A DNA stretch of 64,000 bases from Sediminicola luteus (GTDB taxonomy: Bacteria; Bacteroidota; Bacteroidia; Flavobacteriales; Flavobacteriaceae), in NCBI RefSeq assembly GCF_002514735.1, contig NZ_NBWU01000001.1, positions 434,001-498,000 on the forward strand, in the 5' to 3' direction. Positions 1 through 9,499 of the stretch are shown piece after piece. The first letter of the stretch is position 1, and each line of letters begins with the position of its first letter. Position numbers and translations under genes: made by a program. The notes beneath the pieces were generated by a model, which was not told where the DNA came from, did not search any database, and saw only the letters and a list, made by a program, of their open reading frames with translations.

Positions 1-302
1 CTAGCGGTTTCAAAGTCTAGTGAGGCATTATCAGAAAGGCTTAAATCGCCTTGACTTGAAATTTCAAACAGGCCATTACTGTTTTCGGTGATACTGAATA
101 CAAGTTGATCCCCATCGGGATCAGTTGCCTTTACTTTTCCTATAATCTGGGCATCGTCAATAGCCTCGGAAGCGGAAAAAGTCTGCGCCTTTATTTCGGG
201 CGGGGAATTTTCAACGGTATCGTCTTCGTTACTACAGGAATACAGGGATACAGCTACGACCGCCAGGGCCAAAACCGTTTTGATTGCGTTCGTTTTCTTC
301 AT
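1..302 (-). CDS. Cadherin-like lipoprotein, N-terminal part only
   Basis: The reading frame starts at the ATG at 302-300 and runs off the left edge, so only 100 residues are visible. The N-terminus is a lipoprotein signal (MKKTNAIK, a hydrophobic stretch, then LYSC with the lipidated Cys at 23), followed by the acidic SNEDD typical of surface-exposed Bacteroidota lipoproteins. The rest resembles a cadherin-like repeat (ATDPDGDQLVFSITE, then GDLSLSDNASLDFETA). The same pattern occurs in the six-repeat lipoprotein at 9500-11770, so the two are probably related. It lies 180 bp downstream of the hybrid regulator on the same strand and could be its target or partner. Total length and C-terminal domain are unknown. 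Confidence 0.8.
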   Translation of the reverse strand, partial: MKKTNAIKTVLALAVVAVSLYSCSNEDDTVENSPPEIKAQTFSASEAIDDAQIIGKVKATDPDGDQLVFSITENSNGLFEISSQGDLSLSDNASLDFETA

Positions 303-436
303 GGATTTTATATTACAAAATTGAGGGTCTCCCCTTTGGTTTTGCAAAGAAAACGCTAGCAAAAAACGATCATTCCATCTTCACCTTTTCCATTTCGGAC
401 AAGTGTATATTTAAAATCGGACAGTATCTATTACAC

Positions 437-449
437 ACTGTAATACAGT
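437..449. promoter_or_regulatory. Palindromic operator candidate
   Basis: ACTGTAATACAGT is an odd-centred perfect palindrome. It overlaps a second inverted repeat (ATTACA-cac-TGTAAT at 430-444) in the gap between the hybrid regulator and the lipoprotein gene. It could be a binding site for the AraC-type domain of the adjacent regulator. No matching site was sought elsewhere, so this is a suggestion only. Confidence 0.25.
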
Positions 450-482
450 ACCTTAACCCAGAATAAAATCTAACGATTTTAC

Positions 483-2579
483 CTAGTCCGGATAGATATC
501 GCGCCCAAATTGCTCTTTATACAGGTTGTTTAAATAGGTGCCGTTGGTTAGACCGACCGATAGGGCCAATTCTTGAAGCGAACGCTTGGGACCACTTTCA
601 ATGACCTGCCTAATACGTTGTAGTTTTATCTCCCTGATAAAGGCGTTAGGTGTAAGACCAGTCTCTTTTTTTAATGCCCGGTAAAGGGTCCTTTCCGAAA
701 TATTAAGATCTTGTGAGAGCTGGGCCACTCCAAAATAGGGGTCCGAAATATGTTCTTCCACTAAGTTTCGGGCCATTGACGTATGGGTTGGCGTAGGGTC
801 CGGTATTGGGAAGTTATCGGCAGGTTTTTCGATTTCTGATTGAAGGAATAACTTCCGCTCTCGGGTATTTTCCAGTACATTCCGTAACCTAAATACCAAT
901 TCTTCCTCAATAAAGGGTTTGGTCAGGTAATCTTGGACCCCTAACTGAAGCATCCCTAATTTACTTTGGGTATCGGCCCGGGCGGTGAGCATTATAACGG
1001 GTATCATGTATGGTTTGGCCTTCATGGCCTCTAGCAAGGCACTCCCATCCATAACCGGCATCATAAAATCGGTTACTACGGCATCGATCCGTTCATTTTC
1101 CAAAATCGTGAGGGCCTCTTTGCCATTGGCCGCTTGTACTGTTGTATACTCTTTTAAAACCTCCGCCACATAGTCCCGCATTTCGGCATTGTCGTCTACG
1201 ACCAATACCTTCTTTTTTGTCAAATGATTCTGATCATACACCTTTTTGTAAAGTTCTAAATTTCTATTCCCATGGGACTCACTTCTTTCTTTCGAAACTT
1301 TATCTAAAGTAATCGTTATGGTTAACCCGCCTTTGGCATTGTTCGCAGCTTTAATGGTTCCGCCAAGAAGACTGATAACCTCTTTACTAAAAGCCAACCC
1401 TATGCCACTACCCCCCGCCTTATTTAAATCGTTATCAGCCTGATAATAGCGTTCGAAAATACGTTCCAAATCCGTATCGGCCACCCCGGTTCCGCTATCC
1501 GAAATCCGGATTTCGTAGGTCTGGCCAAGGTTGCGGACGCCCATGCTGACTTGTCCTTGGCTGGGGGTATACTTTAGGGCATTGGTCAAGATATTGCCAA
1601 ACACCCGTTCTAGATAAATGGAATCGGCGAAAATGTAACCTTCTTCTTTTGCCTGATCTAAAGAAAAACGGATGTCCTCTTTATTGAAGATAGGTTCGAA
1701 CGATAGGAATACGCGTTGGACAAACTGATTCAGATTTAAGTTTTTATGCTCCAACATCAAAGAATTGGATTCGATTTTAGCTATGTCGATAATATCGTTT
1801 ATCAACCCTTCCATCTTGTTAATATGGCGCTCTACTTTTTTGACCCTTTGAATCGATTCCCCGTCATTGATTTCTTGATATAAGCTGTTTAATTGGCCTT
1901 TTATCAGGGTTATTGGTGTACGAAACTCGTGGGTAAGGTTTACAAAAAAGTGGTTTTGAAAGGTATTAAGCTCTACCAATTCCTTACTTTGTTTATCGAG
2001 CCGTTTTTGCATTTTAACCGCCTGTTCGTGCTGCCGTTTTAATTGGTCCTCGTAGTTTTTGTTGGTATACTTAAACCCCCAAACACAGAGGAACAATATG
2101 GAAAACAAAGCGGCCCCATTATTCAACAAATGATCGGCCTCGTACCGAATTCCTTCCGTATTAAGGATGATATAGTAACCTACTATACTTAGAAAAAACC
2201 CTGAAAAGTTGACCCATTTGTTTTTAAAGAACAACAAGCTGATTATGGCGATTATCACACAATAAATACCAAGGATCGGCGTGGAAATGGTGGGAAACAA
2301 AACCAGAAAGTAGAGGTAATTGACCACCCATAATAATGCGGATGCTTTTTGATACCCCATGCGTTTATGAATCCATAACACTAGGGTATACAGTAAGCCC
2401 ATTACCCCATGGAAAATGGCCATGGCGTAGGCACCCGTAAATAATGAATACAGGCCAAAAATAGGGTTTAATACCACCCCGTTTAAACTTAATAAATTTA
2501 AAAAGGAGACTTTTTTCCTTTGAAGTGCCGTGGGCTTATCACCTAACCCAATCTGCACCAATCTTCGCAACAACAACAT
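483..2579 (-). CDS. Hybrid histidine kinase / response regulator with AraC-type HTH
   Basis: This 698-residue single-protein two-component system has about six hydrophobic membrane segments between residues 25 and 170 as the sensor, then a short coiled coil (about 175-205). The HisKA domain has its phosphorylated His at 217 (THEFRTP). The ATPase domain has an N box (GNILTNALKYTP, about 328-339) and glycine boxes (DSGTGVAD; GGSGIGLAF, 389-397). The receiver domain holds acidic VDD (461-463), Asp504 and Lys554. An AraC/HTH_18 DNA-binding domain covers about 600-698. Unlike the classical SusR-type hybrids, it has no large periplasmic propeller, so the signal is likely sensed in or near the membrane. 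The ligand is unknown. The downstream lipoprotein at 1-302 is a possible target. Confidence 0.9.
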   Translation of the reverse strand: MLLLRRLVQIGLGDKPTALQRKKVSFLNLLSLNGVVLNPIFGLYSLFTGAYAMAIFHGVMGLLYTLVLWIHKRMGYQKASALLWVVNYLYFLVLFPTISTPILGIYCVIIAIISLLFFKNKWVNFSGFFLSIVGYYIILNTEGIRYEADHLLNNGAALFSILFLCVWGFKYTNKNYEDQLKRQHEQAVKMQKRLDKQSKELVELNTFQNHFFVNLTHEFRTPITLIKGQLNSLYQEINDGESIQRVKKVERHINKMEGLINDIIDIAKIESNSLMLEHKNLNLNQFVQRVFLSFEPIFNKEDIRFSLDQAKEEGYIFADSIYLERVFGNILTNALKYTPSQGQVSMGVRNLGQTYEIRISDSGTGVADTDLERIFERYYQADNDLNKAGGSGIGLAFSKEVISLLGGTIKAANNAKGGLTITITLDKVSKERSESHGNRNLELYKKVYDQNHLTKKKVLVVDDNAEMRDYVAEVLKEYTTVQAANGKEALTILENERIDAVVTDFMMPVMDGSALLEAMKAKPYMIPVIMLTARADTQSKLGMLQLGVQDYLTKPFIEEELVFRLRNVLENTRERKLFLQSEIEKPADNFPIPDPTPTHTSMARNLVEEHISDPYFGVAQLSQDLNISERTLYRALKKETGLTPNAFIREIKLQRIRQVIESGPKRSLQELALSVGLTNGTYLNNLYKEQFGRDIYPD

Positions 2580-2940
2580 AGGAACTCTTTAAAATACCCA
2601 AATCAACCCGTAAAAATTACGGTTCCAACTAGGTGGGACAAATGTACCCATTACGAAATAAGCCTTGTCGAATACTTATTTTACCATTTCAGTCAGGTTT
2701 TGATGAAATCGGACATCCAATTCATAAAGAGGTATTCCCAGCCCATATGCGTTGGCCGGTATCCCATATTCGTGAACCAGGGTATTCCCTAACTCCAATT
2801 TACGCCATCGATCAATGCCATTTACCTTAAGGGCTAACCTAAAATTCCGTTTCTTTGGGAGTATCTGTGCCCTTATCGGGCTTGTTTTTTTGGAGAAATC
2901 AGTCCAAGGGCGAGGTATTTTTTAATCCTTCAATTCTTTT
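2580..2940. other. Divergent intergenic region with a -7 promoter motif
   Basis: This 361-bp gap separates the minus-strand hybrid regulator from the plus-strand kinase operon. On the minus strand TACATTTG (plus 2639-2646) matches the Bacteroidota -7 consensus TAnnTTTG, about 60 bp before the regulator start, but no clear TTG lies 19 bp upstream of it. A 65-codon plus-strand frame here shows no signs of being a gene. No convincing plus-strand promoter was seen. Confidence 0.35.
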
Positions 2941-5136
2941 ATGGGTAAACTTTTTAAAACCTTCCTAATCGTAATTTGCCTGACAAGGCTAAACGAACCC
3001 TTGCAATCCCAAACCCAGGAACTGGATAGTTTAAAAACAGCCTTGGCCAATCATACCGTACAAGATACTACCCGTGCCAACCTCTTGTACAGTATGGCCT
3101 ACTACAACTTTCAAAGGGATTCGGAACAGGCCAACCTTTATCTTAACAAGGCGGCAAGCTTAAGTGACAGTCTCAACTACGCCCTTGGTCAGGCCAAAGT
3201 GTTCTATTTAAAAGGGGTTTTTGAGAATATTAAATCGAATATCCCTCAAAGTCTTTCCTATTTTGAACAGGCATTGGAAAAATACAAATCGATAAACGAT
3301 ATCAAGGGAATGGGGGTTATCAATATTGCCTTTGGTATAACCCACTACGATCTATCTGAATACGACAAAGCCATTGAACGCTATAAAAAAGCCCAAAAAA
3401 TATATGAGGAATTAGGAGATGAAAGAGAACAGATTACTTGCTTGATAAATATAGGTAACGCTTACTCTGAAAAAGGAGAATATACCAAGACCATCGATTA
3501 TTATAAAAGGGCCTTAAAACGTAGTAAGGCCAGTGGTGATGCAGATGGGGTGTCATCGGTTCAGTTTAATTTGGGCGTTGTCTACAAAATACAGGGCAAT
3601 TACCCCCTGGCCATAGCAAACTACAACAAGGCCTTGCAATACAATTTGGCCACGCAAGATACCTTGGCCATGGCCAAATGTTACAATAATCTAGGCGATA
3701 TCTACACCCTGATGGAAAACTATGACCGGGCCCTAGGACATCTGAAAAAATCTTTGAAATACGCCCAACAAAAGGGCAATACACGTCTGGTAGCCTCTAC
3801 CCAAAGTATTATCGGGGGTATTTATCTAAAAAAGAATGATCCAGAATCTGCCTTAAATTATTATAAGACCTCACTTGAGTTGAGTGAAAATACAAACGAC
3901 CTAAGGCAGCTGGCGGTATGTTACAATAGTATTGGCAAAGCAAAACTAATGTCGCGATACCCCAAGGAAGCTCGAAAAGCCTTTGAAAAAGCGAATGAAA
4001 TAAGTTCTGAAATACAGAATAAGCAGTTATTGGCCGAGAGCTACCTAGGTATCGCCGAAAGCCTACTCTGGGAAAACCAATTCCACAAGGCCGTTACACC
4101 CCTAAACCTAGGTTCGGAAATCGCCGATGAACTCGAAATGTTAGCCATGCGCAAAAAAGTCGCAGGCTTGCGGTATACCATATTTCAGGGCAACCGAGAC
4201 TATAAAAAAGCCTTGGAGAGCCACATCCAATACAAAAAACTGAATGACAGCCTTTTTAACAAGGAAAATGTTGAAAAAATAGCCCAATTGGAATATGAAT
4301 ACAAATACAAACAGGCCATGGACTCGGCCAATATACGGGAGTTAAAACTGACCAAAACCGTTTTGACCACCTCCCAGGATCTCGAAAAATCGAGACAGCG
4401 ATACCTTTGGGCGGTTATTGGTATCTTATTGGTAACCTCGGTACTTGGTGGGGCCTTTTTCTTTCAGAAATATCAAAACATCAAAGCCAAAAACCAAACG
4501 ATTTTGACCGAGCAAAAGTTGTTGCGTTCTCAAATGACACCACATTTTATGTTCAACTCCCTGTCGGTCTTACAGGGGATGATCCTGAACCAGGAAAACG
4601 GCAAATCGCTAACCTATCTATCAAAATTCTCAAAGCTCTTACGAAGTACCCTAGAGGGTTCGCGACAAAAATTGGTAGCCCTTTCCGATGAGCTGGCTAC
4701 TATAGATGGGTATATGGAGTTGTGCAACCTAGATACCAATCCTCCATATCAATATACACTTCAAGTAGACCCAGACGTAGACCCCCGTTCATTGAAAATA
4801 CCCCCCATGCTGATCCAACCTTTTGTTGAAAACAGTGTGGAACATGCTTTTACGGCCTATGAACCCAACAAACGTATCGAGGTCGGTATACAGTGTAAAA
4901 ACCAACAACTATGCTGCACCATAACCGATAATGGCAAAGGCATATCGGAAAACAGATCCAAAACCAAAAAAGGTAAAAACTCCCTGGCCACTACCATTAG
5001 TACGGAACGCTTGCAAAAATTGGCCAAAGAATTCGGTATGCCGGGCTCCATAACCATACAAAACAGAGCCGTTTTTGGAGAAAAGGGGACTTTGGTTACC
5101 TTAATAATTCCGTATAAAATACATGTTGATTCCTAA
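2941..5136 (+). CDS. TPR sensor histidine kinase (LytS type), copy A
   Basis: The 731-residue protein starts with an N-terminal signal sequence (about 1-24), so the sensor part is predicted to be periplasmic. Tandem tetratricopeptide repeats fill about 40-420 (repeated Y..A...Y..AL patterns). A coiled-coil stretch leads to one membrane segment (YLWAVIGILLVTSVLGGAFF, about 488-508). The cytoplasmic His_kinase domain (PF06580 type) has phospho-acceptor His535 in QMTPHFMFNSL, followed by a HATPase with PMLIQPFVENSVEHAF and TDNGKGI. It overlaps copy B by 14 bp, and B overlaps the LytTR regulator by 4 bp, so the three form one translationally coupled operon. The kinase half is almost identical to copy B, pointing to tandem duplication. 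The signal is unknown. Confidence 0.92.
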   Translation: MGKLFKTFLIVICLTRLNEPLQSQTQELDSLKTALANHTVQDTTRANLLYSMAYYNFQRDSEQANLYLNKAASLSDSLNYALGQAKVFYLKGVFENIKSNIPQSLSYFEQALEKYKSINDIKGMGVINIAFGITHYDLSEYDKAIERYKKAQKIYEELGDEREQITCLINIGNAYSEKGEYTKTIDYYKRALKRSKASGDADGVSSVQFNLGVVYKIQGNYPLAIANYNKALQYNLATQDTLAMAKCYNNLGDIYTLMENYDRALGHLKKSLKYAQQKGNTRLVASTQSIIGGIYLKKNDPESALNYYKTSLELSENTNDLRQLAVCYNSIGKAKLMSRYPKEARKAFEKANEISSEIQNKQLLAESYLGIAESLLWENQFHKAVTPLNLGSEIADELEMLAMRKKVAGLRYTIFQGNRDYKKALESHIQYKKLNDSLFNKENVEKIAQLEYEYKYKQAMDSANIRELKLTKTVLTTSQDLEKSRQRYLWAVIGILLVTSVLGGAFFFQKYQNIKAKNQTILTEQKLLRSQMTPHFMFNSLSVLQGMILNQENGKSLTYLSKFSKLLRSTLEGSRQKLVALSDELATIDGYMELCNLDTNPPYQYTLQVDPDVDPRSLKIPPMLIQPFVENSVEHAFTAYEPNKRIEVGIQCKNQQLCCTITDNGKGISENRSKTKKGKNSLATTISTERLQKLAKEFGMPGSITIQNRAVFGEKGTLVTLIIPYKIHVDS

Positions 5137-7339
5137 AAACCGACATATTCATTTCTTTGGAATAAGTACATTTTTATGCTGCTGGTTCTTTTGCATACAA
5201 CCCGTTTTAGGACAAACCAAAAAAATAGACAGCCTAAGGCTACGCCTAACCTTACACTCAGAAAAAGATACCCTAAGGGTAAATTTATTAAATGAGTTGG
5301 CCCATGCCCATCATGTAAAGGATACGACCAAAGCCACATCGTATCTCGAGGAATCTTTGGCAATAAGTGAGCACATCGGCTATGTAAAAGGCAAAGCGAA
5401 CGCTTTGTTTATAAAGGGCAAATTAGCCGCTGAGGCAACGTATTACAAGAGAGGAATCGTTGAATTCTCCAAAGCCGTAGCATTGTACCAAACCATAGAT
5501 TGGCATGAAGGTACTGCCCAATGTTACAAGGAAATGGGGCTGTTCATGTACAATAATAGCCGTCAAAAAGAGGCCATTTCATACTTTAAAAAAGCTTTGG
5601 TAGCCTCGAATAAAACCGACCATACGAAAGCTACCGCTGAGATTTTATATGAGTTGGGTTGGTCGTATACCGATATCGACGATTATGAAAACGCCAGGAT
5701 CTATTTTCATAAAGCCCTACAGATCAATGAAACCATCAATAATGCCAAAGGCAAGGCTTCTTGTAAAAATGGTATTGCCGTAACCTATTCCAATGAGGGG
5801 AATTATCCCTTGGCCTTAGAATATTTTAACCAAACCCTAGAAATCGCCAAAAAGAACTCGATTACAAGACGTATCATGCTAACCTATGGCAACCTGGGGA
5901 ACCTATACGAAGCTTTGAAGAAATACGATAAAGCGATTGAATTCTATAAAGAAACTTTAAAACTTGCCAAGGAGACAGATATAGGTGTGCTTTCAAAAAC
6001 CTATAACAATTTAGGGCAGACCTATAAGGGAAAAAAAGAATTTAGTTTGGCCAATGAATACTATCAAAAGAGCCTGAAATTATATGCCGAGATCAACGAT
6101 AAACGTGGTGAAGCTTTTGTACTTAACAATATTGGGGACATTTATTTGGAAACAAAAAACTATCCGGAAGCATACGCCATGTATTGGCGATCACAAAAAC
6201 TAAGTTTGGAAATCGATAACCTTAAAGGATTGAGCGCCTCCTATTTAGGGTTGGCACAAACCCTGATCGGCCAAAAAAAATACCATCAAGCCCTTGAATA
6301 TGCTTTAAAATGTAAGCAACTATCGGAAAACCATAGGTTTTTTTCAACTCAAAACAAAATACTGGAAACACTGGTAACCATCTATCAAAATACCGGTAAC
6401 TATAAAAAAGCACTAGAAAGCCATAGGCAGTTCAAAATTCTGAACGACAGCATCTTCGATAAGGAGAATATTCAAAAAATCGCCCAATTGGAGTACGAAT
6501 ACAAGTACCAACAAGCCTTGGACTCGGCCAATATCCGTGAACTGAAACTCAGTAGAACTATTTTGACCACCTCCCAAGACCTCGAAAAATCGAGGCAACA
6601 ATACCTTTGGGCCGTTATTGGTATTTTATTGATCTCTTTGGTACTTGGAGGCGCCTTTTTCTTTCAGAAGTACCAACACATCAAAGCCAAAAACGAAACG
6701 ATCTTGACCGAACAAAAACTGTTGCGCTCGCAAATGACGCCGCATTTTATGTTCAATTCCCTTTCGGTACTTCAGGGTATGATACTGAACCGGGAAAACG
6801 CTAAATCGCTGACCTACCTATCGAAATTCTCTAAGCTGTTACGAAACACCCTAGAGGGATCTCGTCAAAAATTAGTGGCCCTTTCCGATGAACTGGCCAC
6901 TATAGATGGGTATATGGAATTGCGTAACCTAGATACCGAACCTCCTTTCCGGTATACCTTAGAGGTAGATTCGACCGTAGATACCCGAAGCCTGAAAATA
7001 CCCCCCATGCTTATACAACCCTTTGTTGAAAATTGTGTAGAACATGCTTTTAAGGCCCATGAGCCTAACAAACAGATCGAATTGGGCATTCAATTCAAGA
7101 ACCAAGAGTTGTGTTGTACCATAACCGATAATGGCAAAGGTATTTCCGAAAATAGATCCAAACGCAAAAAAGGTAAAAACTCCCTCGCCACCACCATTAG
7201 CTCGGAACGCTTGCAAAAATTGGCCAAGGAGTTCGGTATGCCCGGTTCCCTAAATATACAGAACCGTGCCGATTTTGGAAAAAGGGGTACTTTGGTTACT
7301 TTGATAATTCCGTATAAAATAGATTCGACTGCGATATGA
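5123..7339 (+). CDS. TPR sensor histidine kinase (LytS type), copy B
   Basis: This 738-residue paralogue of copy A has the same architecture: signal sequence, TPR array (about 45-425), juxtamembrane coiled coil, one membrane helix (YLWAVIGILLISLVLGGAFF), then a PF06580-type kinase with His541 in QMTPHFMFNSL and a HATPase domain (PFVENCVEHAF, ITDNGKGI). From the segment KENIQKIAQLEYEYKY onwards it matches copy A nearly residue for residue, while the TPR sensor halves differ clearly. The start used lies inside the end of copy A (14-bp overlap). The stop overlaps the ATG of the response regulator (ATGA). A natural inference is that two differently tuned sensors feed the same regulator. Confidence 0.92.
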   Translation: MLIPKNRHIHFFGISTFLCCWFFCIQPVLGQTKKIDSLRLRLTLHSEKDTLRVNLLNELAHAHHVKDTTKATSYLEESLAISEHIGYVKGKANALFIKGKLAAEATYYKRGIVEFSKAVALYQTIDWHEGTAQCYKEMGLFMYNNSRQKEAISYFKKALVASNKTDHTKATAEILYELGWSYTDIDDYENARIYFHKALQINETINNAKGKASCKNGIAVTYSNEGNYPLALEYFNQTLEIAKKNSITRRIMLTYGNLGNLYEALKKYDKAIEFYKETLKLAKETDIGVLSKTYNNLGQTYKGKKEFSLANEYYQKSLKLYAEINDKRGEAFVLNNIGDIYLETKNYPEAYAMYWRSQKLSLEIDNLKGLSASYLGLAQTLIGQKKYHQALEYALKCKQLSENHRFFSTQNKILETLVTIYQNTGNYKKALESHRQFKILNDSIFDKENIQKIAQLEYEYKYQQALDSANIRELKLSRTILTTSQDLEKSRQQYLWAVIGILLISLVLGGAFFFQKYQHIKAKNETILTEQKLLRSQMTPHFMFNSLSVLQGMILNRENAKSLTYLSKFSKLLRNTLEGSRQKLVALSDELATIDGYMELRNLDTEPPFRYTLEVDSTVDTRSLKIPPMLIQPFVENCVEHAFKAHEPNKQIELGIQFKNQELCCTITDNGKGISENRSKRKKGKNSLATTISSERLQKLAKEFGMPGSLNIQNRADFGKRGTLVTLIIPYKIDSTAI

Positions 7340-8073
7340 AGGCAATTTTGATAGAAGACAAGGAGCACATTCGAAAAGGGTTAAGGCGCATGCTAGAAAT
7401 GGTAGCGCCCGAAATACAGATCGTAGGGGAATGTGGTACGGTATCAGAAGCCGTTATCGTGGCCCAAGCCTGTACCCCGGAACTGGTGTTTTTGGATATC
7501 AATCTGCCCGACGGTACGGGTTTCGACTTTTTAGAGGGTACCGAAACACTCGATTTTAAGGTCATTTTTATCACTGCTTACGAAGAATATGCCCTACGGG
7601 CCTTAAAAATGGGCGCGGTAGATTATCTATTGAAACCCGTAGATCTCGAAGAATTGAAAGCCGCTTTACTAAAGGTAGCCGAAACCCCGGTGCACTCGCA
7701 AAAACAAGCCATCAACACTGCGAAGAAAGCCTATGAAAACCAAGGGGACACCCTAATCCTATCGCTTCAAGACTCGTACCAGATCATAGACCTGAACGAA
7801 CTGGTCTTTTGTGAATCAGACAAAGGCTATACCACCTTTTATCTGGAAAATGGTAAAAAATACCTCACCAGTAAAACCATAAAAGAGTACGAAGAACACC
7901 TACTCAATTTTGATTTTACCCGCCCCCACCAATCCTTTATGGTCAATTTAAAGTTTATAGACAAATATGATAAGGCCGGTACCATATACCTGAAAAACGG
8001 TAAAAAGATTCCGGTATCGTCGCGTAAACGGGAATCTTTTTTAAGCCATCTTTTTAACTGGAATAAAAAGTAG
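7336..8073 (+). CDS. LytTR-family response regulator
   Basis: This 245-residue protein has an N-terminal receiver domain: acidic pocket ED at 7-8, phospho-acceptor Asp54 in VFLDINLPDG, and Lys100 in DYLLKP. The C-terminal LytTR DNA-binding domain covers about 145-243 (VFCESDKGYTTFYLENGKKY; RPHQSFMVNLKFIDKYDK). It is the only response regulator in the operon and is coupled to kinase B by a 4-bp ATGA overlap, so it is the expected phosphoryl target of both kinases. LytTR proteins usually bind paired direct repeats near their target promoters; none was identified here. Target genes are not evident, although the small membrane protein and lipoprotein just downstream are candidates. Confidence 0.93.
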   Translation: MKAILIEDKEHIRKGLRRMLEMVAPEIQIVGECGTVSEAVIVAQACTPELVFLDINLPDGTGFDFLEGTETLDFKVIFITAYEEYALRALKMGAVDYLLKPVDLEELKAALLKVAETPVHSQKQAINTAKKAYENQGDTLILSLQDSYQIIDLNELVFCESDKGYTTFYLENGKKYLTSKTIKEYEEHLLNFDFTRPHQSFMVNLKFIDKYDKAGTIYLKNGKKIPVSSRKRESFLSHLFNWNKK

Positions 8074-8274
8074 CATATCAATACCCTTTACTCTTTAGGT
8101 AGTTATAGTTTAGGACATCTCCCTATTATTTATGTATTTGGTCCATCGGCATCCCAAAACACAAATCGACTGTCAAGTAACGCTTATGGATTGGCTCTAC
8201 CCGAAAAATACTTGGGTGTTTCCTAGGCTTTTTCTTTGATCTAGATTTACCATCCGAAAACCAAATCAATTCGT

Positions 8275-8487
8275 ATGGAAGACCTTAAAATGAAACTAGG
8301 CAAAGCAGGAGCCGTATTGGCCGTATTGGGATTATTATCCCTCGTACTCTCCATTTTCAATTACAACATCAGACTCCTTTCTTGGATAGACGTATGGGGC
8401 AGTACCATGGGTTGGATCCTAAGATTCGTGTTTATTGGCGTAGGTGGTGCCCTTTTCTACCTCTACGGCCGCGAAGAAGCGGAATAA
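8275..8487 (+). CDS. Small two-helix membrane protein
   Basis: This is a 70-residue protein not recognised as a named family. It has two hydrophobic segments: AGAVLAVLGLLSLVLSIF (about 11-28) and a second helix around WILRFVFIGVGGALFYLY (about 46-64). A charged REEAE tail follows. An internal ATG at 8290 is an alternative start. It follows the LytTR operon after about 200 bp, so it probably has its own promoter. The codon pattern and clean membrane topology make it a credible gene. Confidence 0.6.
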   Translation: MEDLKMKLGKAGAVLAVLGLLSLVLSIFNYNIRLLSWIDVWGSTMGWILRFVFIGVGGALFYLYGREEAE

Positions 8488-8657
8488 CCCTTTATTAACG
8501 ACACAGCACTTTCCCCTATCCTTGATTTCGTTTACAGGCGGAATGCCTTTGCCCTATTCCTTTTTTAGGTACTGGCTTTGGTATGGCCATAAACAATGAA
8601 ATGGTCCTAACGAAGGCGCAAGGGGCTGCTTATCAATATCAATTTAATCCACAACAA

Positions 8658-9227
8658 ATGAAACATCTTACACTATTCGTAGCCGCCTGTATGGGCTTGG
8701 TTACCTTGATTTCTTGCGGCGGAAGCGCGGCCAACCAGCCTCCAACGGCCGATGGCTTTGCTAGCATTGAAGAAGAACTGAACAATGAATTTGGCGATAA
8801 CGCCTATTACACCGAACTGACCATTACCCATAACAAAAGCATTGGTAGCATTATCACCACTATGGTCACCGATGCACCAGAATCTTTGAAAATGGGACAA
8901 TGGACCTATTCACAAGGGGTTTGGAAGCAAACTTCTGAGGTAAGTCTGGAAATTCCGGAAAACACCAAGGCCGAAGATTTTATGTTTCAATTGAACGATA
9001 AGATCAACTTGGAGACCTTAGGCGGTTTGGTCGAAAAATCGATGGGCCATTTAACCGAAGAAAAAGAGCTCGAAAATCCAAGCCTACAAATGGCCTTTGT
9101 GAAATTTCCTAAAAACGGCGATCTGGCCCAGACCGAATACAATGTATTTCTTCAACCCGAACATGGGGGTACCACTTTTAGTTACCGCTATGACCTTAAG
9201 GGCGCACTGATCGAGATGGATTATTAA
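8658..9227 (+). CDS. Lipoprotein of unknown function
   Basis: This product has 189 residues. The ATG at 8658 is preferred over an in-frame upstream start at 8583 because it places a proper lipoprotein signal at the very N-terminus (MKHLTLFVAACMGLVTLISC, lipid Cys at 20, then GGSAANQPP). The mature part is small and mixed alpha/beta with no motif I recognise. It contains an acidic helix (FASIEEELNNEFGDN) and ends in a beta-rich segment (TFSYRYDLKGALIEMDY). It is likely anchored in the outer or inner membrane, facing the periplasm. It stands alone between the small membrane protein and a region of GC-rich palindromes. Confidence 0.7.
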   Translation: MKHLTLFVAACMGLVTLISCGGSAANQPPTADGFASIEEELNNEFGDNAYYTELTITHNKSIGSIITTMVTDAPESLKMGQWTYSQGVWKQTSEVSLEIPENTKAEDFMFQLNDKINLETLGGLVEKSMGHLTEEKELENPSLQMAFVKFPKNGDLAQTEYNVFLQPEHGGTTFSYRYDLKGALIEMDY

Positions 9228-9305
9228 GAGCCAGTTTAAGTTTTATCCTTCAGTTTTGTTATGGCTCTTTTATCACCACTTTTTGTTATAAAAATACTCA
9301 TTTGG

Positions 9306-9386
9306 CCCTGCCTGCCGGCAGGCAGGGCTGCCAAACTCCGTTTTTCACGCCTCAATTGGCAATAACCTGCCCGTCCGGCAGGCGGG
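9306..9386. repeat. Pair of GC-rich palindromic units
   Basis: Two related hairpin-forming units sit in the gap before the cadherin lipoprotein. The first (9306-9327) is a perfect 22-bp palindrome whose half is CCCTGCCTGCC. The second (9366-9386) is a degenerate copy containing CCGGCAGGCGGG. They stand out against AT-rich surroundings and look like a dispersed palindromic repeat family. They could also act as a transcription terminator for the lipoprotein upstream. Confidence 0.55.
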
Positions 9387-9425
9387 AATGGCCTATAACC
9401 CCCGAATTACTCGGGGCTAAAAACA

Positions 9426-9443
9426 AAATTTAAACAGGCTCTA
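9426..9443. repeat. 18-bp dispersed repeat, copy 1
   Basis: AAATTTAAACAGGCTCTA occurs here and, in inverted orientation, at 23299-23316. Both copies are intergenic and close to a gene end. The function is unknown; it may be a remnant of a mobile element edge. Confidence 0.4.
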
Positions 9444-9499
9444 GGTAAAAAAAAAACGAAACTTATCTCAACACCATTTAATTTTTAAGCCAATTACCA

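Noticed and set aside
2633-2830. 65-codon plus-strand frame between the hybrid regulator and kinase A
   Set aside because: It overlaps the region expected to hold divergent promoters, has no family sequence and a random composition.
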